NCBI GenBank assembly: GCA_034509755.1
Contig: CM067549.1
Location: 40,809,305 to 40,873,304, forward strand
Length of the DNA stretch: 64,000 nucleotides
DNA from: Anisodus tanguticus
Lineage: Eukaryota > Streptophyta > Magnoliopsida > Solanales > Solanaceae
Direction: 5' to 3'
Shown one piece after another: positions 34,501 to 48,000 of the stretch (positions within the stretch are counted from its first letter, which is position 1; the number at the start of each line of letters is the position of its first letter). Under the pieces are notes generated by a model. That model saw nothing but the letters and a program-made list of their open reading frames with translations. It was not told the DNA's origin and made no database searches. Position numbers and translations under genes: made by a program.

Positions 34501-37500
34501 TTTTCTAGAATCCTGTCGATTGCCTCAGATTGGCCTAAAATTAACCCCGTCCATCACAAATAGGGTATAGATTGACTCGCATTACTTCTTCATGGCTGTC
34601 GTCGCTTATTATTGCATTTCTAAGCCAAGAAAGTCAAATTCATGATTTTTTTCACTTTTTTGGGTATTAGCATACATATTTTCTATAACCATGTCGATTG
34701 TATCTGGTTGGAGTGAAATTCACCCAGTCCATCACAAATAGGTGGTTATCGACACTCATTACTTCGTCATGGCCGACGTCGCTTACTATTGCATTTCTAA
34801 GCCCAAAAACTCAAATTCGTGATTTTTTGCACTTTCGGTGGATATTAGCACACAAATTTTCTAGAATCCGACGATTGCCTCGATTGACCTAAATTAACCT
34901 CGTCCATCACAAATAGGGTATAGATTGACTCCCATTACTTCTTCATGGCTAATGTCGCTTATTATTGCATTTCTAAGCAAAGAAAGTCAAATTCATGATT
35001 TTTTGCACTTTTGGTGGATATTAGCATACATATTTTCTATAACCATGTCGACTGTCTCTGGTTGGAGGGAAATTCACCAAGTCCATCACAAATAGGCTGG
35101 TTATCGACACTCATTACTTCGTCATGGCCGACGTCGCTTACTATTGCATTTCTAAGCCCAAAAAACTCAAATTCGTGATTTTTTGCACTTTCAGTGGATA
35201 TTAGCACACAAATTTTCTAGAATCCTGACGATTGCCTCTGATTGACATGAAATTAACCTCGTCCATCACAAATAGGGTATAGATTGATTCACATTACTTT
35301 TTCATGGCTGACGTCGCTTATTATTGCATTTCTAAGCCAAGAAACTCAAATTCGTGATTTTTTGCACTTTTGGTTGGGTATTAGCACATGATTTTCTATA
35401 ACCATGTCGATCGTCTCTCTGGTTGGCGTGAAATTAACCCATCCATCACAAATAGGGTATAGTGATCGACACCCATTACTTCTTCATGGCCGACGTCGCT
35501 TATTATTGCATTTCTAAGCCCAAAAACTCAAATTCGTGATTTTTTGCACTTTCGTGGATATTAGCACACAAATTTTCTAGAATCCTCGATTGCCTCTCGA
35601 TTGGCCTAAAATTAACCCATCCATCACAAATAGGGTATAGATTGACTCTAATTACTTCTTCATGGTTGTCGTCGCTTATTATTGCATTTCTAAGCCAAGA
35701 AAGTCAAATTCGTGATTTTTTGCACTTTTGTTGGGTATTAGCATACATATTTTCTATAACCATGTCGATTGTCTCTCGGTTGGAGTGAAATTCACCCAGT
35801 CCATCACAAATAGGCTGGTTATCGACACTCATTACTTCGTCATGGCCGACGTCGCTTACTATTGCATTTCTAAGCCCAAAAACTCAAATTCGTGATTTTT
35901 TGCACTTTCGGTGGATATTAGCACACAAATTTTCTAGAATCCTCGACGATTGCCTCTCGATTGACCTAAAATTAACCCCGTCCATCACAAATAGGGTATA
36001 GATTGACTCCATTACTTTCTTCATGGCTAATCGTCGCTTATTATTGCATTTCTAAGCCAAGAAAGTCAAATTCGTGATTTTTTGCACTTTTTTGGGTATT
36101 AGCATACATAATTTCTATAACCATGTCGACTGTCTCTGATTGGAGTGAAATTCACCAAGTCCATCACAAATAGGCTGGTTATCGACACTCATTACTTCGT
36201 CATGGCCGACGTCGCTTACTATTGCATTTCTAAGCCCAAAAACTCAAATTCGTGATTTTTTGCACTTTCAGTGGATATTAGCACACAAATTTTCTAGAAT
36301 CCCGACGATTGCCTCTCGATTGACCTAAAATTAACCCCCATCCATCAAAATAGGGTATAGATTGACTCCATTACTTCTTCATGGCTAACGTCGCTTATTA
36401 TTGCATTTCTAAGCCAAGAAAGTCAAATTCGTGATTTTTTGCACTTTTTTGGGTATTAGCATACATATTTTCTATAACCATGTCGATTGTCTCTCTCGGT
36501 TGGAGTGAAATTCACCCATCCATCACAAATAGGCTATAGTTATCGACACTCATTACTTCGTCATGGCCGACGTCGCTTACTATTGCATTTCTAAGCCCAA
36601 AAACTCAAATTCGTGATTTTTTGCACTTTCAGTGGATATTAGCACACAAATTTTCTAGAATCCTGACGATTGCCTCTGATTGACATGAAATTAACCTCGT
36701 CCATCACAAATAGGGTATAGATTGATTCCCATTACTTTTTCATGGCTGACGTCGCTTATTATTGCATTTCGAAGCCAAGAAACTCAAATTCGTGATTTTT
36801 TGCACTTTTGGTCGGTATTAGCACACGGATTTTCTATAACCATGTCAACTGTCTCTCGGTTGGCGTGAAATTAACCCAACATCCATCACAAATAGGCTTG
36901 TGATCGACACCCATTACTTTGTCATGGCCGACGTCGCTTATTATTGCATTTCTAAGCCCAAAAACTCAAATTCGTGATTTTTTGCACTTTTAGTGGGTAT
37001 TAGCACACAAATTTTCTAGAATCCTGTCGATTGCCTCTGATTGGCCTAAAATTAACCCATTCCATCACAAATAGGGTATAGATTGACTCGCATTACTTCT
37101 TCATGGTTGTCGTCGCTTATTATTGCATTTCTAAGCCAAGAAAGTCAAATTCGTGATTTTTTGCACTTTTGGTGGGTATTAGCATACATATTTTCTATAA
37201 CCATGTCGATTGTCTCTGGTTGGAGTGAAATTCACCCAGTCCATCACAAATAGGCTGGTTATCGACACTCATTACTTCGTCATGGCCGACGTCGCTTACT
37301 ATTGCATTTCTAAGCCCAAAAACTCAAATTCGTGATTTTTTGCACTTTCAGTGGATATTAGCACACAAATTTTCTAGAATCCTGACGATTGCCTCTGATT
37401 GACATGAAATTAACCTCGTCCATCACAAATAGGGTATAGATTGACTCCATTACTTCTTCATGGTGACGTCGCTTATTATTGCATTTCTAAGCCAAAAACT

Positions 37501-39362
37501 CAAATTCGTGATTTTTTGCACTTTCGGTGGATATTACCACACGAATTTTCTAGAATCCTATCGATTGTCTCACTAATAATGTATAGGGTATAGATTGACT
37601 CCAATTACTTTTTCATGGTACGTCGCTTATTATTGCATTTCTAAGCCAAGAAACTCAAATTCGTGATTTTTTGCACTTTTGGTGGGTATTAGCACACATA
37701 TTTTCTATAACCATGTCGACTGTCTGGTTGGCGTGAAATTAACCCAACATCCATCACAAATAGGGTATTATCGACACTCCATTACTTCGTCATGGCCGAC
37801 GTCGCTTATTATTGCATTTCTAAGCCCAAAACTCAAATTCGTGATTTTTTGCACTTTCGGTGGATATTAGCACACAAATTTTCTAGAATCCTATCGATTG
37901 CCTCGATTGGCCTAAAATTAACCCATCCATCACAAATAGGGTATAGATTGACTCGCATTACTTCTTCATTGGTCGTCGTCGCTTATTATTGCATTTCTAA
38001 GCCAAGAAAGTCAAATTCGTGATTTTTTGCACTTTTGGTGGGTATTAGCATTCGGATTTTCTATCACCATGTCGATTGTCTCTCGGTTGGAGTGAAATTC
38101 ACCCAGTCCATCACAAATAGGCTGGTTATCGACACTCATTACTTCGTCATGGCCGACGTCGCTTACTATTGCATTTCTAAGCCCAAAAACTCAAATTCGT
38201 GATTTTTTGCACTTTCGGTGGATATTAGCACACAAATTTTCTAGAATCCCGACGATTGCCTCGATTGACCTAAAATTAACCCCGTCCATCACAAATAGGG
38301 TATAGATTGACTCCATTACTTCTTCATGGCTAATGTCGCTTATTATTGCATTTCTAAGCCAAGAAAGTCAAATTCGTGATTTTTTGCACTTTTTTGGGTA
38401 TTAGCATACATATTTTCTATAACCATGTCGATTGTCTCTCGGTTGGAGTGAAATTCACCCATCCATCACAAATAGGGTATAGTTATCGACACTCATTACT
38501 TCGTCATGGCCGACGTCGCTTACTATTGCATTTCTAAGCCCAAAAACTCAAATTCGTGATTTTTTGCACTTTCGGTGGATATTAGCACACAAATTTTCTA
38601 GAATCCCGACGATTGCCTCTCTCATTGACATGAAATTAACCCGTCCATCACAAATAGGGTATAGATTGACTCAATTACTTTTTCATGGCTGACGTCGCTT
38701 ATTATTGCATTTCTAAGCCAAGAAACTCAAATTCGTGATTTTTTGCACTTTTGTTGGGTATTAGCATACATATTTTCTATAACCATGTCGATTGTCTCTC
38801 GGTTGGAGTGAAATTCACCCAACATCCATCACAAATAGGGTATAGTTATCGACACTCATTACTTCGTCATGGCCGACGTCGCTTATTATTGCATTTCTAA
38901 GCCCAAAAACTCAAATTCGTGATTTTTTGCACTTTCGGTGGATATTAGCACACAAATTTTCTAGAATCCTACGATTGCCTCGATTGACTAAAATTAACCC
39001 GTCCATCACAAATAGGGTATAGATTGACTCCCATTACTTTTTCATGGTGACGTCGCTTATTATTGCATTTCTAAGCCAAAGAAAGTCAAATTCGTGATTT
39101 TTTGCACTTTTGTTGGGTATTAGCATACATATTTTCTATAACCATGTCGATTGTCTCTCGGTTGGAGTGAAATTCACCCAACCCATCACAAATAGGGCTG
39201 TTATCGACACTCATTACTTCGTCATGGCCGACGTCGCTTACTATTGCATTTCTAAGCCCAAAAACTCAAATTCGTGATTTTTTGCACTTTCGTGGGATAT
39301 TAGCACACAAATTTTCTAGAATCCGGACGATTGCCTCTGATTGACCTAAAATTAACCCCGTC

Positions 39363-39720
39363 CATCACAAATAGGGTATAGATTGACTCGCATTACTTCT
39401 TCATGGCTAACGTCGCTTATTATTGCATTTCTAAGCCAAGAAAGTCAAATTCGTGATTTTTTGCACTTTTGGTGGATATTAGCATTCAGATTTTCTATAA
39501 CCATGTCGACTGTCTCTGGTTGGAGGGAAATTCACCCAGTCCATCACAAATAGGCTGGTTATCGACACTCATTACTTCGTCATGGCCGACGTCGCTTACT
39601 ATTGCATTTCTAAGCCCAAAAACTCAAATTCGTGATTTTTTGCACTTTCAGTGGATATTAGCACACAAATTTTCTAGAATCCTGACGATTGCCTCTGATT
39701 GACCTGAAATTAACCTCGTC
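39363..39720 (+). repeat. A-B dimer, copy 1 of a near-identical tandem pair (358 bp)
   Basis: A B copy with CATGGCTAACGTCGC and GTGGATATTAGCATTCAG is followed by an A copy introduced by TGGAGGGAAATTCACCC. The same rare features recur in the next dimer, so this is a recent dimer-level duplication. Confidence 0.8.
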
Positions 39721-40075
39721 CATCACAAATAGGGTATAGATTGACTCCCATTACTTCTTCATGGCTAACGTCGCTTATTATTGCATTTCTAAGCCAAGAA
39801 AGTCAAATTCGTGATTTTTTGCACTTTTGGTGGATATTAGCATTCAGATTTTCTATCACAATGTCGACTGTCTCTGGTTGGAGGAAATTCACCATCCATC
39901 ACAAATAGGCTGGTTATCGACACTCATTACTTCGTCATGGCCGACGTCGCTTACTATTGCATTTCTAAGCCCAAAAACTCAAATTCGTGATTTTTTGCAC
40001 TTTCAGTGGATATTAGCACACAAATTTTCTAGAATCCTGACGATTGCCTCTGATTGACATGAAATTAACCTCGTC
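39721..40075 (+). repeat. A-B dimer, copy 2 of a near-identical tandem pair (355 bp)
   Basis: It repeats the preceding dimer, including GTGGATATTAGCATTCAG. It differs mainly in TCTATCACAATG for TCTATAACCATG and in a short deletion in TGGAGGAAATTCACC. Confidence 0.8.
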
Positions 40076-41080
40076 CATCACAAATAGGGTATAGATTGAT
40101 TCCCATTACTTTTTCATGGCTGACGTCGCTTATTATTGCATTTCGAAGCCAAGAAACTCAAATTCGTGATTTTTTGCACTTTTGGTCGGTATTAGCACAC
40201 GGATTTTCTATAACCGTGCCAACTGTCTCTGGTTGGCGTGAAATTACCCACCCCATCACAAATAGGGCTTTATCGACACTCCATTACTTTGTCATGGCCG
40301 ACGTCGCTTATTATTGCATTTCTAAGCCCAAAAACTCAAATTCGTGATTTTTTGCACTTTTAGTGGCTATTAGCACACAAATTTTCTAGAATCCCGTCGA
40401 TTGCCTCGATTGGCCTAAAATTAACCCATTCCATCACAAATAGGGTATAGATTGACTCGCATTACTTCTTCATTGGTTGTCGTCGCTTATTATTGCATTT
40501 CTAAGCCAAGAAAGTTAAATTCATGATTTTTTTCACTTTTTTGGGTATTAGCATACATATTTTCTATAACCATGTCGATTGTCTCTCGGTTGGAGTGAAA
40601 TTCACCCAGTCCATCACAAATAGGCTGGTTATCGACACTCATTACTTCGTCATGGCCGACGTCGCTTACTATTGCATTTCTAAGCCCAAAAACTCAAATT
40701 CGTGATTTTTTGCACTTTCGGTGGATATTAGCACACAAATTTTCTAGAATCCGACGATTGCCTCTCGATTGACATGAAATTAACCCGTCCATCACAAATA
40801 GGGTATAGATTGACTCCATTACTTCTTCATGGTGGCGTCGCTTATTATTGCATTTCTAAGCCAAGAAAGTCAAATTCGTGATTTTTGCACTTTCGTTGGG
40901 TTAATAGCACATGATATTACCACACGAATTTTCTAGAATCCTATCGATTAAATTAACAACATCCATCACTAATAGGGTATAGATTGACTCCAATTACTTT
41001 TTCATGGCTATCGTCGCTTATTATTGCATTTCTAAGCCAAGAAACTCAAATTCGTGATTTTTTGCACTTTTGTAGGGTAT

Positions 41081-41215
41081 TAGCACACACACTTTTTTTT
41101 CATATTTTTGCTTTCTAAGCCCGAAACTCAAATTCGTGTCTTTTGTTGGGTATTAGCATACATCTCCGATTGTCTCTCTCGGTTGAAGTGAAATTCACCC
41201 ACCCATCACACAAAT
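41081..41215 (+). repeat. Scrambled junction with a T8 run
   Basis: The text reads AGCACACACACTTTTTTTTC and then ATATTTTTGCTTTCTAAGCC, followed by a second, compressed monomer end (CGTGTCTTTTGTTGGG, ATACATCTCCGATTGTC). About 100 bp of a normal E monomer are missing. The next anchor is damaged to CATCACACAAATAGG. Confidence 0.7.
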
Positions 41216-44120
41216 AGGCTGGTTATCGACACTCATTACTTCGTCATGGCCGACGTCGCTTACTATTGCATTTCTAAGCCCAAAAACTCAAATTCGTGAT
41301 TTTTTGCACTTTTAGTGGGTATTAGCACACAAATTTTCTAGAATCCTGTCGATTGCCTCGATTGGCCTAAAATTAACCCGTCCATCACAAATAGGGTATA
41401 GATTGACTCATTACTTCTTCATGGTCGTCGTCGCTTATTATTGCATTTCTAAGCCAAGAAAGTCAAATTCGTGATTTTTTGCACTTTTTGGGTATTAGCA
41501 TACATATTTTCTATAACCATGTCGATTGTCTCTCGGTTGGAGTGAAATTCACCCAGTCCATCACAAATAGGCTGGTTATCGACACTCATTACTTCGTCAT
41601 GGCCGACGTCGCTTACTATTGCATTTCTAAGCCCAAAAACTCAAATTCGTGATTTTTTGCACTTTCGGTGGATATTAGCACACAAATTTTCTAGAATCCC
41701 GACGATTCCTCTCGATTGACATGAAATTAACCCCGTCCATCACAAATAGGGTATAGATTGACTCCCATTACTTCTTCATGGCTAATGTCGTCGCTTATTA
41801 TTGCATTTCTAAGCCAAGAAACTCAAATTCGTGATTTTTTGCACTTTTTTGGGTATTAGCATACATATTTTCTATAACCATGTCGATTGTCTCTGGTTGG
41901 CAGTGAAATTCACCCAATCCATCACAAATAGGCTGGTTATCGACACTCATTACTTCGTCATGGCCGACGTCGCTTACTATTGCATTTCTAAGCCCAAAAA
42001 CTCAAATTCGTGATTTTTTGCACTTTCGGTGGATATTAGCACACAAATTTTCTAGAATCCTGACGATTGCCTCGATTGACCTAAAATTAACCCCGTCCAT
42101 CACAAATAGGGTATAGATTGACTCCCATTACTTTTCATGGCTAACGTCGTTATTATTGCATTTCTAAGCCAAGAAAGTCAAATTCGTGATTTTTTGCACT
42201 TTTTTGGGTATTAGCATACATATTTTCTATAACCATGTCGACTGTCTCTGGTTGGAGTGAAATTCACCCACCCCATCACAAATAGGCTGGTTATCGACAC
42301 TCATTACTTCGTCATGGCCGACGTCGCTTACTATTGCATTTCTAAGCCCAAAAACTCAAATTCGTGATTTTTTGCACTTTCGTGGATATTAGCACACAAA
42401 TTTTCTAGAATCCCGACGATTGCCTCGATTGACCTAAAATTAACCCCGTCCATCACAAATAGGGTATAGATTGACTCCATTACTTCTTCATGGCTAACGT
42501 CGCTTATTATTGCATTTCTAAGCCAAGAAAGTCAAATTCGTGATTTTTTGCACTTTTGGTGGGTATTAGCATTCATATTTTCTATCACCATGTCGATTGT
42601 CTCTCGGTTGGAGTGAAATTCACCCATCCATCACAAATAGGCTGGTTATCGACACTCATTACTTCGTCATGGCCGACGTCGCTTACTATTGCATTTCTAA
42701 GCAAAAACTCAAATTCGTGATTTTTTGCACTTTCGGTGGATATTAGCACACAAATTTTCTAGAATCCCGACGATTGCCTCGATTGACATGAAATTAACCT
42801 CGTCCATCACAAATAGGGTATAGATTGATTCCATTACTTATTTCATGGCTAACGTCGCTTATTATTGCATTTCTAAGCCAAGAAACAAATTCGTGATTTT
42901 TTGCACTTTTGTTGGGTATTAGCATTCATGATTTTCTATGAACCATGTCGATGTCTCTCTCGGTTGGCATTAAATTCACCATCCATCACAAATAGGGTAT
43001 AGATTGACACTCATTACTTCGTCATGGCCGACGTCGCTTATTATTGCATTTCTAAGCCCAAAAACTCAAATTCGTGATTTTTTGCACTTTCGGTGGATAT
43101 TACCACACAAATTTTCTAGAATCCTACGATTGCCTCATTGACTAAATTAACCTCGTCCATCACAAATAGGGTATAGATTGACTCCCATTACTTTTTCATG
43201 GTCGACGTCGCTATTATTGCATTTCTAAGCCAAGAAACTCAAATTCGTGATTTTTTGCACTTTTGTTGGGTATTAGCATACGGATTTTCTATAACCATGT
43301 CGATTGTCTCTCGGTTGAAGTGAAATTCACCCAACCCCCATCACAAATAGGCTTGGTTATCGACACCATTACTTCGTCATGGCCGACGTCGCTTACTATT
43401 GCATTTCTAAGCCCCAAAACTCAAATTCGTGACTTTTTGTACTTTTAGTGGCTATTAGCACAAAAATTTTCTAGAATCCTGTCGATTGCCTCTGATTGGC
43501 CTAAAATTAACCCATTCCATCACAAATAGGGTATAGATTGACTCGCATTACTTCTTCATTGGTTGTCGTCGCTTATTATTGCATTTCTAAGCCAAGAAAG
43601 TTAAATTCATGATTTTTTTCACTTTTTTGGGTATTAGCATACATATTTTCTATAACCATGTCGATTGTATCTGGTTGGAGTGAAATTCACCGAGTCCATC
43701 ATAAATAGGCTGGTTATCGACACTCATTACTTCGTCATGGCCGACGTCGCTTACTATTGCATTTCTAAGCCCAAAAACTCAAATTCGTGATTTTTTGCAC
43801 TTTCAGTGGATATTAGCACACAAATTTTCTAGAATCCGACGATTGCCTCTGATTGACCTGAAATTAACACCGTCCATCACAAATAGGGTATAGATTGACT
43901 CCCATTACTTCTTCATGGCTGGCGTCGCTTATTATTGCATTTCTAAGCAAAGAAAGTCAAATTCGTGATTTTTTGCACTTTCAGTGGATATTACCACACG
44001 AATTTTCTAGAATCCTATCGTCTCTCTATTGGCATTAAATTAACAACATCCATCACAAATAGGGTATAGATTGACTCCAATTACTTTTTCATGGTCGACG
44101 TCGTGTATTATTGCATTTCT

Positions 44121-44172
44121 AAGCCCGAAACTCAAATTCGTGATTTTTTGCACTTTTGTTAAGCCCGAAACT
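44121..44172 (+). repeat. Small duplication of AAGCCCGAAACT
   Basis: AAGCCCGAAACT occurs at 44,121 and again at 44,161, where it replaces the GGGTATTAGC expected before ATTAGCATAC. This 40-bp jump could be template switching or a consensus error. Confidence 0.7.
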
Positions 44173-44879
44173 ATTAGCATACAAATTTTCTATAACCAGT
44201 GTCGATTGTCTCTCGGTTGAAGTGAAATTCACCCAGCCCATCACAAATAGGCTGGTTATCGACACTCATTACTTCGTCATGGCCGACGTCGCTTACTATT
44301 GCATTTCTAAGCCCAAAAACTCAAATTCGTTATTTTTTGCACTTTCAGTGGCTATTAGCACACAAATTTTCTAGAATCCTGTCGATTGCCTCGATTGGCC
44401 TAAAATTAACCCCGTCCATCACAAATAGGGTATAGATTGACTCGCATTACTTCTTCATGGTCATGTCGTCGCTTATTATTGCATTTCTAAGCCAAGAAAG
44501 TCAAATTCATGATTTTTTGCACTTTTTTGGGTATTAGCATACATATTTTCTATAACCATGTCGATTGTCTCGGTTGGAGTGAAATTCACCCAGTCCATCA
44601 TAAATAGGTCTGGTTATCGACACTCATTACTTCGTCATGGCCGACGTCGCTTACTATTGCATTTCTAAGCCCAAAAACTCAAATTCGTGATTTTTTGCAC
44701 TTTCGGTGGATATTAGCACACAAATTTTCTAGAATCCGACGATTGCCTCGATTGACATGAAATTAACACCGTCCATCACAAATAGGGTATAGATTGACTC
44801 CATTACTTCTTCATGGTCGTCGTCGCTTATTATTGCATTTCTAAGCCAAGAAACTCAAATTCGTGATTTTTTGCACTTT

Positions 44880-45000
44880 CGTTGGGTTAATAGCACATGA
44901 ATTTTCGTGAATCCCGTGGATATTACCACACAAAATTTTCTAGAATCCTATCGAAGAAACTCAAATTCGTGATTTTTTGTCTCACTAATAAATAATGTAT
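44880..45000 (+). repeat. Scrambled junction carrying the block alpha marker
   Basis: GGGTTAATAGCACATG and TTTTCGTGAATCC, otherwise confined to block alpha, are followed by GTGGATATTACCACAC, then AAGAAACTCAAATTCGTG in the wrong place and CTCACTAATAAATAATG. It looks like a degraded relative of block alpha. Confidence 0.65.
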
Positions 45001-48000
45001 AGATTGACTCCAATTACTTTTTCATGGCGACGTCGTGTATTATTGCATTTCTAAGCCCGAAACTCAAATTCGTGATTTTTTGCACTTTTGTTGGGTATTA
45101 GCATACAAATTTTCTATAACCATGTCGATTGTCTCTCGGTTGAAGTGAAATTCACCCACCCATCACAAATAGGCTGGTTATCGACACTCATTACTTCGTC
45201 ATGGCCGACGTCGCTTACTATTGCATTTCTAAGCCCAAAAACTCAAATTCGTTATTTTTTGCACTTTCAGTGGCTATTAGCACACAAATTTTCTAGAATC
45301 CTGTCGATTGCCTCGATTGGCCTAAAATTAACCCCGTCCATCACAAATAGGGTATAGATTGACTCGCATTACTTCTTCATGGTGTCGTCGCTTATTATTG
45401 CATTTCTAAGCCAAGAAAGTCAAATTCATGATTTTTTGCACTTTTTTGGGTATTAGCATACATATTTTCTATAACCATGTCGATTGTCTCTGGTTGGAGT
45501 GAAATTCACCCAAATCCATCATAAATAGGCTGGTTATCGACACTCATTACTTCGTCATGGCCGACGTCGCTTACTATTGCATTTCTAAGCCCAAAAACTG
45601 AAATTCGTGATTTTTTGCACTTTCAGTGGATATTAGCACACAAATTTTCTAAAATCCGGACGATTGCCTCTCGATTGACCTGAAATTAACCCGTCCATCA
45701 CAAATAGGGTATAGATTGACTCCCATTACTTCTTCATGGCTAATGTCGCTTATTATTGCATTTCTAAGCAAAGAAAGTCAAATTCATGATTTTTTGCACT
45801 TTTGGTGGATATTAGCATACATATTTTCTATAACCATGTCGACTGTCTCTGGTTGGAGGGAAATTCACCCACTCCATCACAAATAGGCTGGTTATCGACA
45901 CTCATTACTTCGTCATGGCCGACGTCACTTACTATTGCATTTCTAAGCCCAAAAACTAAAATTCGTAATTTTTTGCACTTTCAGTGGATATTAGCACACA
46001 AATTTTCTAGAATCCTGACGATTGCCTCTGATTGACATGAAATTAACCTCGTCCATCACAAATAGGGTATAGATTAACTCCCATTACTTCTTCATGGCTG
46101 ACGTCGCTTATTATTGCATTTCTAAGCCAAGAAACTCAAATTCGTGATTTTTTGCACTTTCAGTGGATATTACCACACGAATTTTCTAGAATCCTATCGA
46201 CTGTCTCACTAATAATGTATAGATTGACTCCAATTACTTTTTATTGCTATCGTCGCTTATTATTGCATTTCGAAGCCAAGAAACTCAAATTCGTGATTTT
46301 TTGCACTTTTGGTCGGTATTAGCACACGGATTTTCTATAACCATGCCAACTGTCTCTGGTTGGCGTGAAATTAGCACCCAGTCCATCACAAATAGGCTAG
46401 TTATATCGACACCCATTACTTTGTCATGGCCGACGTCGCTTATTATTGCATTTCTAAGCCCCAAAACTCAAATTCGTGACTTTTTGTACTTTTAGTGGGT
46501 ATTAGCACACAAATTTTCTAGAATCCTGTCGATTGCCTCTGATTGGCCTAAAATTAACCCATTCCATCACAAATAGGGTATAGATTGACTCGCATTACTT
46601 CTTCATTGGTTGTCGTCGCTTATTATTGCATTTCTAAGCCAAGAAAGTCAAATTCGTGATTTTTTGCACTTTTGTGGGTATTAGCATACATATTTTCTAA
46701 ACCATGTCGATTGTCTCTGGTTGGAGTGAAATTCACCCAGTCCATCACAAATAGGCTGGTTATCGACACTCATTACTTCGTCATGGCCGACGTCGCTTAC
46801 TATTGCATTTCTAAGCCCAAAAACTCAAATTCGTGATTTTTTGCACTTTCAGTGGATATTAGCACACAAATTTTCTAGAATCCTGACGATTGCCTCTGAT
46901 TGACCTAAAATTAACCCCGTCCATCACAAATAGGGTATAGATTGACTCCCATTACTTCTTCATGGCTAATGTCGCTTATTATTGCATTTCTAAGCCAAGA
47001 AAGTCAAATTCGTGATTTTTTGCACTTTTTTGGGTATTAGCATACATATTTTCTATAACCATGTCGATTGTCTCTGGTTGGAGTGAAATTCACCCAATCC
47101 ATCATAAATAGGCTGGTTATCGACACTCATTACTTCGTCATGGCCGACGTCGCTTACTATTGCATTTCTAAGCCCAAAAACTCAAATTCGTGATTTTTTG
47201 CACTTTCAGTGGATATTAGCACACAAATTTTCTAGAATCCTGACGATTGCCTCTGATTGACATGAAATTAACCTCGTCCATCACAAATAGGGTATAGATC
47301 AACTCCCATTACTTCTTCATGGCTGGCGTCGCTTATTATTGCATTTCTAAGCAAAGAAAGTCAAATTCGTGATTTTTTGCACTTTCAGTGGATATTACCA
47401 CACGAATTTTCTAGAATCCTATCGATTCGTGTCTCACTAATAATGTATAGATTGACTCCTAATTACTTTTTCATGGCGACGTCGTGTATTTATTGCATTT
47501 CTAAGCCAAGAAACTCAAATTCGTGATTTTTTGCACTTTTGTTGGGTATTAGCATACGGATTTTCTATAACCATGTCTGTCTCTGGATGGAGTGAAATTC
47601 ACCCAGTCCATCACAAATAGGCTGGTTATCGACACTCATTACTTCGTCATGGCCGACGTCGCTTACTATTGCATTTCTAAGCCCAAAACTCAAATTGTGA
47701 TTTTTTGCACTTTTAGTGGGTATTAGCACACAAATTTTCTAGAATCCTGTCGATTGCCTCTCGATTGGCCTAAAATTAACCCATTCCATCACAAATAGGG
47801 TATAGATTGACTCGCATTACTTCTTCATGGTCGTCGTCGCTTATTATTGCATTTCTAAGCCAAGAAAGTCAAATTCGTGATTTTTTGCACTTTTGGTGGG
47901 TATTAGCATACATATTTTCTATAACCATGTCGATTGTCTCTCGGTTGGAGTGAAATTCACCCATCCATCACAAATAGGCTGGTTATCGACACTCATTACT

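Larger units (their letters stand above)
13021..34900 (+). repeat. Region 2: D-E-A-B-A 5-mer zone with rearranged junctions
   Basis: The F-G-H-I blocks fade out, with H copies left near 15,187 and 28,855. The dominant larger unit becomes D-E-A-B-A of about 0.9 kb. The E landmark AATGTATA occurs near 15,961, 16,850, 19,562, 20,668, 21,603, 23,560, 25,808, 26,704, 27,614, 29,609, 30,472, 32,244 and 34,204. Intervals are mostly about 0.9 kb or about twice that. Most E copies here are the shortened form. Several junctions hold chimeric or truncated monomers, listed separately. The boundaries of this zone are approximate. Confidence 0.7.
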
